Shown piece by piece: positions 34,687 through 44,188 of a DNA stretch of 64,000 bases (position 1 is its first letter; each line of letters begins with the position of its first letter). This DNA comes from Salivita marina (GTDB lineage Bacteria; Pseudomonadota; Gammaproteobacteria; Pseudomonadales; Azotimanducaceae), in NCBI GenBank assembly GCA_038144425.1, contig JAYQNS010000002.1, positions 620,001-684,000 on the forward strand, read 5' to 3'. The position numbers and the translations under genes were made by a program. Under the pieces are notes generated by a model. That model was not told where the DNA came from. It was given only the letters and a program-made list of their open reading frames with translations, and did no database searches.

Positions 34687-36426
34687 CTACATCCGCTGAA
34701 CGACGGGAATGCCCAGGAGCTCAAGCCCCTGGCGCAGCGTTTCGCCGCAGCAGTGGGCAAGCGCGAGCCGCTGGTCTCGAAGACGTTCTTCCGGAGCGCC
34801 GAGTACCGGGCAATGCTCGTAGAAAGCGGTAAAGGCCGTCGCAACGTCATAAAGGTGCGCGCACAGTAGGTGTGGAAGGCCCTGGTCCCGCACCTGGGTG
34901 AGGACATCCTCGGTCCGGAGTAGGGTCAGCGCTAGGCTCCGTTCCTGCGAGGCCCCCAGGCTTAGCCCAGCGCTCAGGGCCTCCGGTGCTACCTGGGCCC
35001 GGGCAAACAGGCTCTGAATCCGGCTGTAGGCGTACTGAAGGTAGGGCGCCGTATTGCCATCGAAGCTGAGCATGGCGTCCCAGGAAAAGACATAGTCGTT
35101 ATTCCGATGCTTGGACAGGTCGGCGTATTTCACCGCCCCGATGGCAATGGCCCGAGCGATCTCCGCGCGGGCGGGGGCGTCAAGGTCGGGGTTTTTCTCG
35201 GCGACGAGCACCTCGGCCCGGCGCTCTGCTTCATCGAGCAGATCGGCGAGCTTGACCACGTCCCCCGCGCGGGTGCGGAAGGGGCGGCCGTCTTCCCCGA
35301 GCATGGTGCCGAAGGGCATGTGCTCGAAGCTGCAGGCGCGGGTAATGAACCCTGCAGCTTCCGCTACGGCAAAGACCTGCTTGAAGTGAAGCCCCTGGCG
35401 CTTATCCACCAAATAAAGGGCCCGATCCGCCTCCAGGTCGTCGCAGCGATAGCGCACCGCCGCCAGGTCCGTGGTGGCGTAAAGGTAGCCCCCATCGGAT
35501 TTCTGCACGATGAGGGGCAGGAGCGTATCGTCCTTGCCCTTAAATTCGTCGAGAAACACGCACTGGGCGCCATCACTTTCCGTTAACAGACCTTGCTCGC
35601 GAAGCGCGGCGATCACGCCAGGTAGGGCTTCGTTATAGGCGCTTTCGGCTTGGACGTGCTCTCGGGTGAGGGTTACCTGGAGGCGACCGTACAGGGCTTC
35701 GCAGTGGGAAAGGCTAACGTCGATGAAACGCTGCCAAGCAGCTCGGCATGCCGAGTCCCCCTGCTGGAGTTTCACCACCGTTTCTCGGCTCAGCGCCGCG
35801 AATGCGGAATCTTCGTCGAAGCGGGCCTTGGCTTTCCGGTAGAACACCTCGAGGTCTGAGAGTTCGGCCTCCGCGGCGGGGGCACTATCCCCCGTTTCAA
35901 GCGTATTGAGGTAGGCCAGCAACATGCCGAATTGCGTGCCCCAGTCGCCGACGTGGTTCTGCCGCAGCACCTCCCAGCCCGCGTGGGCAAAGCAGCGCGC
36001 CAGGGCATCGCCGATGATGGTGCTGCGAAGGTGTCCGACGTGCATTTCCTTCGCCAGATTTGGCGAGGAATAGTCGATGACCACCCGACCTGTCTCTCGG
36101 CTCGAGGCTTTCGGGTTGATGACCCGTGCGGTGAAGGTGCCAAGCTGTTCTTCGAGCACCGATTCTCGAAGGCGCAGGTTGATAAAGCCCGGGCCGGCGA
36201 TGCTGGCTTCGCTGACGAGATCGTCTAGCTTAGCGTGGGCAAGCACGGCCTCCGCCAGCTCCCGCGGGGGGCGCTTGAGGCGCTTGGCCGCGCCCATGGC
36301 GCCATTCATCTGATAGTCGCCAAATTCTGGCTTCGTGCTCACGGTGAGAGCAACGGCGCTGCCCTCCGGAGCGCCGGCGGCGTGGAGCGCGGGCGCAAGG
36401 CGGGCTTCAAGCAAATCCTTCAGCAC
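34687..36426 (-). CDS. argS: Arginyl-tRNA synthetase
   Basis: 579 residues. N-terminal Add-1 domain, then SSPNLAKEMHVGHLRST with the HIGH-type HVGH, the NHVGDWGTQFGMLL helix, and the C-terminal anticodon domain. As usual for ArgRS, no strict KMSKS is seen. Normal length (E. coli 577). It is convergent with the desaturase gene, 12 bases apart. Confidence 0.97.
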   Translation of the reverse strand: MLKDLLEARLAPALHAAGAPEGSAVALTVSTKPEFGDYQMNGAMGAAKRLKRPPRELAEAVLAHAKLDDLVSEASIAGPGFINLRLRESVLEEQLGTFTARVINPKASSRETGRVVIDYSSPNLAKEMHVGHLRSTIIGDALARCFAHAGWEVLRQNHVGDWGTQFGMLLAYLNTLETGDSAPAAEAELSDLEVFYRKAKARFDEDSAFAALSRETVVKLQQGDSACRAAWQRFIDVSLSHCEALYGRLQVTLTREHVQAESAYNEALPGVIAALREQGLLTESDGAQCVFLDEFKGKDDTLLPLIVQKSDGGYLYATTDLAAVRYRCDDLEADRALYLVDKRQGLHFKQVFAVAEAAGFITRACSFEHMPFGTMLGEDGRPFRTRAGDVVKLADLLDEAERRAEVLVAEKNPDLDAPARAEIARAIAIGAVKYADLSKHRNNDYVFSWDAMLSFDGNTAPYLQYAYSRIQSLFARAQVAPEALSAGLSLGASQERSLALTLLRTEDVLTQVRDQGLPHLLCAHLYDVATAFTAFYEHCPVLGAPEERLRDQRLALAHCCGETLRQGLELLGIPVVQRM

Positions 36427-36525
36427 GGGGGGACCTGTCTCTGTCGCTCGGAGAGGCGCGCATCATAGCGGCGTCGGGGGCGTCCGTCAGCCGTCGGGCC
36501 GGGCGTGCCCCTGGAGCTTGCCGCT

Positions 36526-37128
36526 CTAGCGAGGCCCAAGAGTGCGCTGCGGGCAAGCGCCGCGGGCGGTCTTTTCGATGGTCACGGGGCTGCGAGGGAC
36601 ATCCCGCATGCCTTCCCTAACGGCGGTTTCCACTTCCCCGATGCGGTCTATCACCGCCATGCCGTTCGTGACTTCTCCAAAAACCGTATACCCAGGCCGA
36701 TCGTCTTCCGCATCAAGGTGGGCGTTGTCCACGAGGTTAATGAAGAACTGGGAATCGGCGCTGTCAGGATCTCGCTGCCGTGCCATGGCTAGGGTGCCGC
36801 GCAGGTTCTTCGCGCCCCCTACCGATTCGTTGCGGACGGGGCCGAAGGGATCGCGGTAGTTGAGCGCGGCGTCGAAGCCTCCCGCTTGCACCATGAAATA
36901 GGGGATGACCCGGTGGAAGATGAGCCCCTCGTAGAAGCCGTAGTCGACGTAGCTCAGAAAGTTTTCCGTGGACGCCGGCGCCCGGTCAGGCCACAGGGTC
37001 ACGGTAAAACGGCCGTAGTTGGTTTGGACACACACCTCAGGTTTTGCGCTGCCCAGCCCCAAGCCGTCCTCGGCGGCGGAGGCACTGGCGTTGAGTAGAA
37101 GGGCGAGAAGGGGGATGAGGACGCGCAT
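36526..37128 (-). CDS. Periplasmic cyclophilin-type peptidyl-prolyl isomerase
   Basis: 200 residues from the ATG at 37128, with ACGGAGC upstream and a signal peptide (LIPLLALLLNASASAAE). The cyclophilin core has FHRVIPYFMVQAGGF, with the catalytic Arg, and SQFFINLVDN. It speeds proline isomerisation during folding in the periplasm, like PpiA. It follows the LysE-family gene with 16 bases between, so the two are probably one transcript. Confidence 0.92.
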   Translation of the reverse strand: MRVLIPLLALLLNASASAAEDGLGLGSAKPEVCVQTNYGRFTVTLWPDRAPASTENFLSYVDYGFYEGLIFHRVIPYFMVQAGGFDAALNYRDPFGPVRNESVGGAKNLRGTLAMARQRDPDSADSQFFINLVDNAHLDAEDDRPGYTVFGEVTNGMAVIDRIGEVETAVREGMRDVPRSPVTIEKTARGACPQRTLGPR

Positions 37129-37144
37129 GGGCAGCTCCGTAGGG

Positions 37145-37771
37145 CTAGGCAAGCAGAGTGGGTAGGGCGCTGAGCATGAACAGCACGGCCAGCACGAGCA
37201 AGAGGGCGCCAAAGGCGCGATCGACCCAGCTGCCATAGCGCTCAATGGCTTCGCGCAGGGCTGGGCGCCGGATGAGGCGCACGAATAAGAGCCAGACCAT
37301 GGCCACTTCGATCCCGAGGACCAGCACACCCAGGAGCCGCTGCCCAAGGGTGGCCGTAGGAGGCAAAAGCTCAGTAAAGAGCGCCACCATCATGAGCAGA
37401 ACCTTGGCGTTCAATAAGTTGCTGAGGAGCCCGGAAAGGAAAGCGAGAGGCAGGCCGGTTTTGGGGGCGTCAACGGCGCTGAGGCGGAGTGCCCCTTGGC
37501 TCTGCAACGCGTGGTAGGCGAGATAGCTGAGCCAGAGTGCCCCGAGTACGGTCATGGCGGCCAGGGCCTTAGGGTGCAGCTGGGTGAGGGCGGCAAGCCC
37601 TGTTAAGGCGAAGAGGCTGTGGGCTGAAATGCCCAGCACGATTCCTGCAACGCAGAGGTCGGCCTGCCGGGGCACCGGGCCGAGGGAAAAGCGTGTGAGC
37701 AGCACCATGTCGGGGCCGGGGCTCAGCATGGCCAAGAGGACAATCAGCACAAGGCTCAGCAGTTCAGGCAT
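37145..37771 (-). CDS. LysE/RhtB-family amino-acid exporter
   Basis: 208 residues, about six membrane helices, with the N-terminal SPGPDMV signature of the LysE/RhtB superfamily and a loop GLLSNLLNAKVLL in the middle. The substrate (an amino acid or derivative) cannot be told from sequence. It lies downstream of gdhA but behind a terminator, and upstream of the cyclophilin gene. Confidence 0.85.
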   Translation of the reverse strand: MPELLSLVLIVLLAMLSPGPDMVLLTRFSLGPVPRQADLCVAGIVLGISAHSLFALTGLAALTQLHPKALAAMTVLGALWLSYLAYHALQSQGALRLSAVDAPKTGLPLAFLSGLLSNLLNAKVLLMMVALFTELLPPTATLGQRLLGVLVLGIEVAMVWLLFVRLIRRPALREAIERYGSWVDRAFGALLLVLAVLFMLSALPTLLA

Positions 37772-37794
37772 GGCGTGGAACCAAGAATGGGTTC

Positions 37795-37830
37795 AAAAAA
37801 AACGGGCCAGCGCCGGAGCGCTGACCCGTT
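37795..37830 (-). terminator. Rho-independent terminator of gdhA
   Basis: On the minus strand a long GC stem (AACGGGTCAGCGC / GCGCTGGCCCGTT with two G-T pairs, loop TCCG) is followed by eight T. It lies 17 bases after the gdhA stop. Confidence 0.9.
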
Positions 37831-37846
37831 GGGACGCGCTAGGCGT

Positions 37847-39199
37847 TTACATCACGCCGTAGGCAATCATGGCGCTGGCCACCTTGTTAAAGCCGGCGAT
37901 GTTAGCACCCTTGAAATAGTCCACGTGCCCATCAGCGGCCGTACCGAAGGTCACCATTTGCTCGTGAATGCCGGCAATGATGCCCTTCAAGCGCTCGTCA
38001 ACCTCTTCCCGGGTCCATTGGAGCCGGAGGCTGTTCTGGCTCATCTCGAGGCCTGAAACGCCTACCCCGCCCGCATTGGCCGCCTTCGAGGGCGCGTGCA
38101 GCAGTTCGCGCTTGGCCTGTATGGCGTGGATGGCCTCGGGCGTGCTGGGCATGTTGGCCCCTTCTGAAATCGCACGGCAGCCGTTCTTGATGAGGGCTTC
38201 GGCGTCCGCCAGCTCGATTTCGTTCTGCGTGGCGCAGGGGAAGGCCAGGTCGCAGGGGACGTTCCAGGGCCGCTGCCCTGCGTGGAAGGTGCCCCCAAAC
38301 TCCTGAACGTATTCCTCAATGCGTCCGCGCCGGTTGTTCTTCAGATCCATGATCCACTGGAGCTTCTCTTGGGTGAAGCCTTCCGGATCATGGATAAAGC
38401 CACCGGAGTCGGAGAGGGTCACGACCTTGCCCCCGAGCTCTATGAGCTTTTCCGCGCAGAAGGTGGCCACGTTTCCGGAGCCGGAGACCACGCAAATTTT
38501 CCCTTCGATGCTTTCCCCGTGATGACGAAGCATGTTGTCCATCATGTACACCACGCCGTAGCCCGTCGCTTCCGTACGAATGCGGGAGCCGCCAAATTCG
38601 AGGGCCTTACCGGTCAGCACGCCTTCGAAGCGATTCATCAGGCGCTTGTACTGACCAAACATATAGCCGACTTCCCGGGCGCCCACGCCGATATCTCCCG
38701 CCGGCACGTCCGTGTCTGGGCCGATGTGGCGAGACAGTTCGGTCATGAAGGCCTGGCAGAAGCGCATGACTTCCGAGTCCGATTTGCCCTTGGGATTAAA
38801 GTCCGAGCCGCCCTTGCCGCCGCCCATGGGGAGGCCCGTAAGGCTGTTCTTAAAGACCTGCTCGAAGGCGAGGAACTTGAGGACGCTCTGCGTCACCGTG
38901 GGGTGGAAGCGAATGCCGCCTTTGTAGGGGCCGATGGCGTTGTTCTGCTGAACCCGGAAGCCTCGGTTGACGCGAATATTGCCGTTGTCGTCTTCCCATA
39001 CCACCCGGAAGGTGACGATGCGGTCCGGTTCGGTCATCCGCTCAAGGATCATGAGGTCCTTGTAGACCTGCTTGTCGGCGATATAGGGAATGATGTCCAT
39101 CGCCACTTCGTGCACTGCTTGGTGGAATTCCGGTTCCCCAGGGTTGCGACGCCGCACCCCTTCCATGAATTGTTCTAAATCGTCAGCTTGATGTGACAT
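37847..39199 (-). CDS. gdhA: Glutamate dehydrogenase (GdhA type, probably NADP-specific)
   Basis: 450 residues, the hexameric class-I length. PMGGGKGGSDFNPKGKSD holds the glutamate/ammonia-site lysines, DVPAGDIGVGAREVGYMFGQYK the conserved middle, and SGSGNVATFCAEKLIELGG the nucleotide fold. It interconverts 2-oxoglutarate plus ammonia and glutamate; this subgroup is usually NADP-dependent and biosynthetic. GGGAGAGGGGCG precedes the ATG. A short inverted repeat CTATC/GATAG lies about 35 bases upstream. Confidence 0.95.
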   Translation of the reverse strand: MSHQADDLEQFMEGVRRRNPGEPEFHQAVHEVAMDIIPYIADKQVYKDLMILERMTEPDRIVTFRVVWEDDNGNIRVNRGFRVQQNNAIGPYKGGIRFHPTVTQSVLKFLAFEQVFKNSLTGLPMGGGKGGSDFNPKGKSDSEVMRFCQAFMTELSRHIGPDTDVPAGDIGVGAREVGYMFGQYKRLMNRFEGVLTGKALEFGGSRIRTEATGYGVVYMMDNMLRHHGESIEGKICVVSGSGNVATFCAEKLIELGGKVVTLSDSGGFIHDPEGFTQEKLQWIMDLKNNRRGRIEEYVQEFGGTFHAGQRPWNVPCDLAFPCATQNEIELADAEALIKNGCRAISEGANMPSTPEAIHAIQAKRELLHAPSKAANAGGVGVSGLEMSQNSLRLQWTREEVDERLKGIIAGIHEQMVTFGTAADGHVDYFKGANIAGFNKVASAMIAYGVM

Positions 39200-39283
39200 C
39201 GCCCCTCTCCCGTTATGTTGGCTCTATCTAGCAATGATAGGCATTAACATCAAAACGCAGGCGGGGAAAGAGTGCAACTCGTC

Positions 39284-40066
39284 CTAGGCGCTAGCGAGGG
39301 TGGCTCGGTAACGGGTCACGGCGCCATGGAACCCAAACAGAAGCGCATCGTTGACGAGGGCATGGCCAATGGAAACCTCCTTAAGCCCCGGGATGGTGCG
39401 AAGGGGGACGAGGTTGTCGAGGTCGAGATCGTGGCCGGCGTTCACCCCAAGGCCCAGTTCTTGGGCGGTCTCCGCGGCCGCGCGAAAGGTGGCGAGGCTC
39501 GCCTCCGTGGCGGCCCCCCAGCGGCGTCCGTCGGCCTTGAAAGCCTCCGCAAAGGGTTCGGTGTAGAGCTCAATGCGATCTGCGCCCGTTTCCGGCACCC
39601 GGGCAATAGCGTGGGGATTGGGGTCCATGAAGAGGCTGACCCGGGCCCCCAGGGCCTTAAAGCGAGCCACCAGGGGCTCCAGGGTAGTGAGATCGTCGTC
39701 CGTGAGGGCCCAGCCGTGGTCCGAGGTGAGCTGGCCGTCGCCGTCGGGAACTAGGGTTACCTGGGCAGGGCGGGATGCCACCACCAGGGCCTCAAGGCCG
39801 GGATAGCCATCGTCTCGAGGGGCTGCGATGGGATTGCCCTCAATGTTGAATTCGGCGCTCGGATAGGCATCCCGAAGCCAGGCGGCCAAGCGGGGTACGT
39901 CGTCTACCCGAATGTGGCGCTGGTCGGGCCGGGGGTGCACCGTGAGCCCAGAGGCCCCAGCCTCCATGGCCAGGCGCGCGAAGTCCAGGAGCTCCGGGCG
40001 GGCGGTGGCCCCGCGAGCGTTTCGGAGCAGGGCGATCTTATTTAAGTTGACGGATAGGGCGATCAT
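39284..40066 (-). CDS. pdxJ: Pyridoxine 5'-phosphate synthase
   Basis: 260 residues. SVNLNKIALLRNARG at the start, TVHPRPDQRHI with active-site His/Arg, FNIEGNP with the catalytic Glu, and GVNAGHDLDLDN with the second active-site His. It condenses 1-deoxyxylulose 5-phosphate with 3-amino-2-oxopropyl phosphate to make vitamin B6 phosphate. The ATG overlaps the yciB stop (ATGA). Confidence 0.96.
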   Translation of the reverse strand: MIALSVNLNKIALLRNARGATARPELLDFARLAMEAGASGLTVHPRPDQRHIRVDDVPRLAAWLRDAYPSAEFNIEGNPIAAPRDDGYPGLEALVVASRPAQVTLVPDGDGQLTSDHGWALTDDDLTTLEPLVARFKALGARVSLFMDPNPHAIARVPETGADRIELYTEPFAEAFKADGRRWGAATEASLATFRAAAETAQELGLGVNAGHDLDLDNLVPLRTIPGLKEVSIGHALVNDALLFGFHGAVTRYRATLASA

Positions 40067-40613
40067 AGGTCGCGGTTCTCCGGGGCCTTCAGGTAGCCCT
40101 TGCGTCCGAGGTAAATAAACATCAGCGCCATGTAAAGCAGGGTGAGCCCAAAGCCCCCGAAGAGCTTGTAGCTAACCCAGAAGGCTTCGCTAAAGTTGTA
40201 GGCCACCACCAGATTGAGCACGGCAGCTAGCGTAAAGGCCCCAGCCCAATACCAGCTGAGATTCCGCCACAGGGATTCGGGCAGGGACAGTTGGCTGCCC
40301 AGGAGCCTCGAGAGCATCGACTTTCGCCCAAAAAGGTTCCCCCGATGAGGACGAGGGCAAAGGCTCCATTGATGAGCGTAGGCTTCCACATGATGAAGAT
40401 CGGATCCTGCAGGTAAACGGTCAGGCCCCCGAACCCGAATACGACGCCGCTTTGCGCCTTCATCTGCATGCCAAGCCTACCCACCAGCAGTTGATGGGCC
40501 ATCGCGGCGACGAGCTGCGCGCCCATAAAGACCCAGGTCGCCGTAATCAGATCGCTCAACTTAAAGGCGATGAAGAAGGCGGCGACGGGCCCAAGATCGA
40601 AGAGGCTTTTCAT
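40063..40613 (-). pseudogene. yciB: yciB (septation protein A family), frameshifted
   Basis: The frame from 40613 gives a typical YciB start (FDLGPVAAFFIAFKL, TATWVFMGAQLVAA, WKPTLINGAFALVLIGG). It then breaks in a T5 run (sense strand; 40330-40334). The -1 frame continues GRKSMLSRLLGSQLSLPESLW and AFWVSYKLFGGFGLTLLY to a TGA overlapping the pdxJ start. One extra T would restore one protein of about 183 residues, the family length. YciB is an inner-membrane protein linked to cell division and envelope. A sequencing deletion is the simplest explanation; the T-rich heptamer is also slippery in principle. Confidence 0.87.
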
Positions 40614-40713
40614 GTCGGACCCGTTTTCCTTGAGGGGGGCGGCATTCGATCGTCATAATAGTCGATCGGTCGAGGCCTTGCCTCCGGCTAGCCCTGTTCT
40701 AAGGCGAAAGCTT

Positions 40714-41343
40714 ATGGCGCAATTCTTTTCCATTCATCCCGAAAACCCCCAGGGCCGGTTAATTAAGCAGGCGGTGGAAATCGTCGCCCGCGGCGGCGTA
40801 GTGGCCTATCCCACGGACTCGGCCTACGCCCTGGCCTGTCGCTTGGAAAATAAAGATGGTTTAGAGCGTATCGTGCGCATCCGGGACATGGATCGGGACC
40901 ATAACTTCACCCTGGTCTGCCCCGATCTTTCCGTGCTGGCCACCTATGCTCGGGTGGATAACACGGTATTTCGTGCGCTGAAGTCCCATACCCCCGGGCC
41001 TTTCACCTTCATCTTACCGGCTACCCGGGAGGTGCCTAAGCGGCTCATGCATCCTAAGCGACGCACCATCGGGCTGCGCGTGCCTTCGAACCCCATTGCC
41101 CAGGCCTTGCTAGCGGAGCTCGGCGAGCCCCTCATGTCTTGCAGCCTGGTGCTCCCGGGGCAGTCCGGACCCGAAACCGATCCCTGGAACATCCGGGAGC
41201 TCCTGGAGCACGCGGTGGATCTGGTGATTGATGGCGGCTTTTGCGGCCTCGAGCCCAGCACCGTGGTTGATTTCACCGGGGTCGAGCCGGCCCTGCTGCG
41301 ACAGGGTCTGGGCGATGCGTCGGCCATCGTAGAGGGTCCGTAG
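40714..41343 (+). CDS. yciO: YciO-type Sua5/YrdC-family protein
   Basis: 209 residues from the ATG at 40714; upstream in-frame codons give no family residues. The YrdC fold is seen in GGVVAYPTDSAYALACRL, KSHTPGPFTFILPATREVPKRL, TIGLRVPSNP and GLEPSTVVDF. Sua5/TsaC proteins make threonylcarbamoyl-AMP for tRNA t6A; YciO paralogues share the fold, with less certain activity. It is divergent from yciB and precedes trpS. Confidence 0.87.
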   Translation: MAQFFSIHPENPQGRLIKQAVEIVARGGVVAYPTDSAYALACRLENKDGLERIVRIRDMDRDHNFTLVCPDLSVLATYARVDNTVFRALKSHTPGPFTFILPATREVPKRLMHPKRRTIGLRVPSNPIAQALLAELGEPLMSCSLVLPGQSGPETDPWNIRELLEHAVDLVIDGGFCGLEPSTVVDFTGVEPALLRQGLGDASAIVEGP

Positions 41344-41414
41344 GGCCGGCCGGCTTTGCTATCATGATGACGTTGGGCGCGCACGGCGCCCGCTTTACAT
41401 AAGGGGTTTTGCCT

Positions 41415-42629
41415 TTGGCCACGGGGGATTGGGATCGTCGCGTGCTTTCCGGCATGCGGCCGACGGGTCGCTTACATCTTGGGCACTATCATGGCGTGCT
41501 AAAGAATTGGGTGCGTCTCCAGCACGAATATGAGTGCTTCTTCTTCGTCGCCGATTGGCATGCCCTCACCACGCACTACGAAAACCCCTATGACATCGAG
41601 CAAAACTCCTGGGATACGGTCATCGATTGGCTGGCGGCAGGGGTGAACCCTGGCTCCGCCACCATCTTCATTCAGTCTCGGGTGCCGGAGCACGCTGAAC
41701 TTCACCTTTTGCTTTCCATGATTACCCCCCTGGGCTGGCTTGAGCGGGTGCCGAGCTACAAGGATCAGCAGACTAAACTTCGGGAAAAGGACCTGGCCAC
41801 CTACGGGTTTCTGGGCTATCCGCTGCTACAGGCCGCGGACATCCTGATTTACCGCGCTGGGCAGGTGCCCGTGGGTGCCGATCAGGTCGCCCACGTGGAG
41901 CTCACCCGGGAAGTGGCGCGTCGCTTTAACTTCATCTACGGCCGGGAGCCGGGCTACGAAGAGGCGGCGGAAGCGGCAGTGAAGAAGATGAGCAAGAAGG
42001 CGCAGCGCCTTTACAACGATCTGCGCAAGGCCTACCTCGAGCGGGGCGATGAGGAGTCTCTGGAGCGCGCCCGGGCGCTGCTAGCGGAACAGCAGAATCT
42101 CTCCATTGGTGATCGCGAAAGGCTTTTTGGGTACCTCGAAGGCGGTGGCAAGCTGATCCTCCCCGAGCCCGACGCGCTGCTTACGGAAACGCCCAAGGTG
42201 CCCGGCCTTGACGGCGAGAAGATGTCGAAGAGCTACGGCAACACCATTAGCCTTCGCGAGGCGCCGGAGGAGGTGGAGCAGAAGATTCGCACCATGAAAA
42301 CCGATCCGGCGCGGGTGCGGCGGAACGATCCCGGCGATCCAGCGAACTGCCCGGTCTGGGGTCTTCATGAGCTCTACTCCGATGACAGCACGAAGCGCTG
42401 GGTGGTGGACGGTTGTAAGCGCGCAGGCATTGGCTGCTTGGATTGTAAAAAGCCGCTCATCGATTCCATTCGGAGCGAACAAAGTGGCATGCGCGATCGG
42501 GCTCGGCGTTATGAGGAGCAACCTGAGCTGGTCAAGGCCATCCTCAATGAAGGGGTAGAGCACGCCCGGGACGTTGCCCGGGATACGCTTGAAGAAGTCC
42601 GGGCCGTCATAGGATTGACCCAGCGGTGA
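41415..42629 (+). CDS. trpS: Tryptophanyl-tRNA synthetase, long form
   Basis: 404 residues. Two in-frame TTG codons (41409, 41415) are the only reasonable starts; 41415 is preferred because AAGGGG is then 9 bases away. Class I signatures are the HIGH-type HLGH in SGMRPTGRLHLGHYHG and KMSKS. An insertion (about 180-250, EEAAEAAVKKMSKKAQRLY) marks the long form found in Pseudomonas. The TGA overlaps the scpA GTG. Confidence 0.95.
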   Translation: MATGDWDRRVLSGMRPTGRLHLGHYHGVLKNWVRLQHEYECFFFVADWHALTTHYENPYDIEQNSWDTVIDWLAAGVNPGSATIFIQSRVPEHAELHLLLSMITPLGWLERVPSYKDQQTKLREKDLATYGFLGYPLLQAADILIYRAGQVPVGADQVAHVELTREVARRFNFIYGREPGYEEAAEAAVKKMSKKAQRLYNDLRKAYLERGDEESLERARALLAEQQNLSIGDRERLFGYLEGGGKLILPEPDALLTETPKVPGLDGEKMSKSYGNTISLREAPEEVEQKIRTMKTDPARVRRNDPGDPANCPVWGLHELYSDDSTKRWVVDGCKRAGIGCLDCKKPLIDSIRSEQSGMRDRARRYEEQPELVKAILNEGVEHARDVARDTLEEVRAVIGLTQR

Positions 42630-43474
42630 GCGAGGGGGAGGCCGGCAAGCGCCTCGAAACGCTTCGCGCGGCGGGGCAGGCTCAGGGGGAGTTTCCCTTT
42701 GCGATTGTCGAAGGGAAGACCGTCACCGAGCTTCCAAAGGACCTCTATATCCCTCCGGATGCCCTCGAGGTGTTTCTTGAGGCCTTCGAGGGCCCTTTGG
42801 ATTTATTGCTATACCTCATTCGTCGGCAAAATCTCGACATCCTCGAAATTCGCGTGGCGGAGATCACGCAGCAGTACATGCAGTACGTGGAACTCATGCA
42901 TGCCATGCAGTTTGAGCTGGCTGCGGAGTACCTGGTCATGGCGGCCATGCTGGCGGAGATTAAATCGCGCATGCTCCTGCCCCGACCCCAGCTCGATGAA
43001 GCGGAGGAGGGAGAAGATCCCCGCGCCGAGCTCATTCGTCGGCTTCAGGAATATGAGCGCTTTAAGCAGGCTGCGGAAGCCATTGACGCCCTGCCTCGAG
43101 TGGATCGGAACGTCTTCCCGGGGAGCGCCACCCCGCCGCCCATCGATCGTCAGCAGCCGCTTCCCGACGTTGAGCTGAAGGATCTCCTTTTGGCCTTTTC
43201 CGAGGTCCTGCGTCGGGCGGATATGTTCCAAAATCATAAGATTAGCTTTGAAGCCCTTTCCACCCGGGAACGCATGGGGGATGTGCTGAAGGCGCTCTCT
43301 GGGGGCACGAGCTTCGTGCCCTTCCAGGCCCTTTTCACCGCTGAGGAGGGGCGCCTCGGGGTAGTGGTGACCTTCCTCGCGATCATGGAGCTGATCAAAG
43401 AGTCGCTTATTGAAATTGTGCAAAGCGAGCCCTTTGCCCCCATCCACGTTCGGGCGCGGGCTCAGGGAAGCTAG
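42626..43474 (+). CDS. scpA: Segregation and condensation protein A
   Basis: 282 residues, starting at a GTG that overlaps the trpS stop (GTGA). FEGPLDLLLYLIRRQNLDI is the SMC-binding N-terminal helix region of ScpA kleisins; AAEYLVMAAMLAEIKSRMLLP follows, and the C-terminal winged helix is present. With ScpB and SMC it forms the condensin that organises chromosomes. The gene is 12 bases before scpB. Confidence 0.94.
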   Translation: MSEGEAGKRLETLRAAGQAQGEFPFAIVEGKTVTELPKDLYIPPDALEVFLEAFEGPLDLLLYLIRRQNLDILEIRVAEITQQYMQYVELMHAMQFELAAEYLVMAAMLAEIKSRMLLPRPQLDEAEEGEDPRAELIRRLQEYERFKQAAEAIDALPRVDRNVFPGSATPPPIDRQQPLPDVELKDLLLAFSEVLRRADMFQNHKISFEALSTRERMGDVLKALSGGTSFVPFQALFTAEEGRLGVVVTFLAIMELIKESLIEIVQSEPFAPIHVRARAQGS

Positions 43475-43486
43475 GAGATTGCCATC

Positions 43487-44188
43487 GTGACGATGCCAAG
43501 TGCGCTGCTGGAAAATGTTGTGGAGGGAGCCCTGCTTGCCGCAGGCGAGCCCCTGTCCCTGGATCGCCTCCTGAATCTTTTCCAGATTGATGATGCGGTA
43601 GATAAGAGCCAGCTGCGGGCGGCCCTGACGGCCCTTGAGGCGCGCTATGAGCCCACGGGACTGATGCTGAAGGAGGTCGCCTCGGGCTGGCGTATTCAGG
43701 TGCGGGAGCAGCTTGCCCCCTGGGTGAGCCGCCTTTGGGATGAGCGCCCGGCGCGTTACACCCGGGCCCTTCTGGAAACCCTTGCGCTTATTGCTTATCA
43801 GCAACCCCTTACCCGGAGCGATATCGAACAGGTGCGAGGGGTCGCGGTTTCCTCAAACATCGTGAAGACCCTCCTTGAGCGAGACTGGATTCGCATCGTC
43901 GGACACCGCGATGTGCCCGGGCGTCCGGCGCTCTACGGTACGACCCGCACCTTCCTCGATTACTTCAACCTGAAGAGTCTCGACGCCCTGCCGCCCTTGG
44001 CGGAAATTCGTGACCTAGAGCAGCTATCTAAGTCCCTGGGGCTCCCCTTGGAGGAGAGCAACGAGGAGGCGGTGCCCGAGGCTGTCGCGCTAGAGGCCGT
44101 GCTGGGGATTGAGGATCCCGGAGCCTTCGAGCGAGAGGTAGGCGCGGCTGAGGATGCTGGCGATGCCGAGGAGACCCCTCGCTCGTGA
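43487..44188 (+). CDS. scpB: Segregation and condensation protein B
   Basis: 233 residues from a GTG at 43487 with AGGAGA at suitable distance. Two winged-helix domains with LLAAGEPLSLDRLL, ETLALIAYQQPLTRSDIEQVRG and LPGRPALYGTT-like motifs of ScpB, then an acidic tail. It bridges ScpA in the SMC complex. The TGA overlaps the rluB GTG. Confidence 0.94.
   Translation: MTMPSALLENVVEGALLAAGEPLSLDRLLNLFQIDDAVDKSQLRAALTALEARYEPTGLMLKEVASGWRIQVREQLAPWVSRLWDERPARYTRALLETLALIAYQQPLTRSDIEQVRGVAVSSNIVKTLLERDWIRIVGHRDVPGRPALYGTTRTFLDYFNLKSLDALPPLAEIRDLEQLSKSLGLPLEESNEEAVPEAVALEAVLGIEDPGAFEREVGAAEDAGDAEETPRS

Noticed and set aside
38282..39178. 298-codon plus-strand frame inside gdhA
   Set aside because: Shadow of gdhA, which is full length with all motifs.
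42809..43804. 331-codon open frame opposite scpA/scpB
   Set aside because: Spans two clear genes on the other strand; no recognisable domain.
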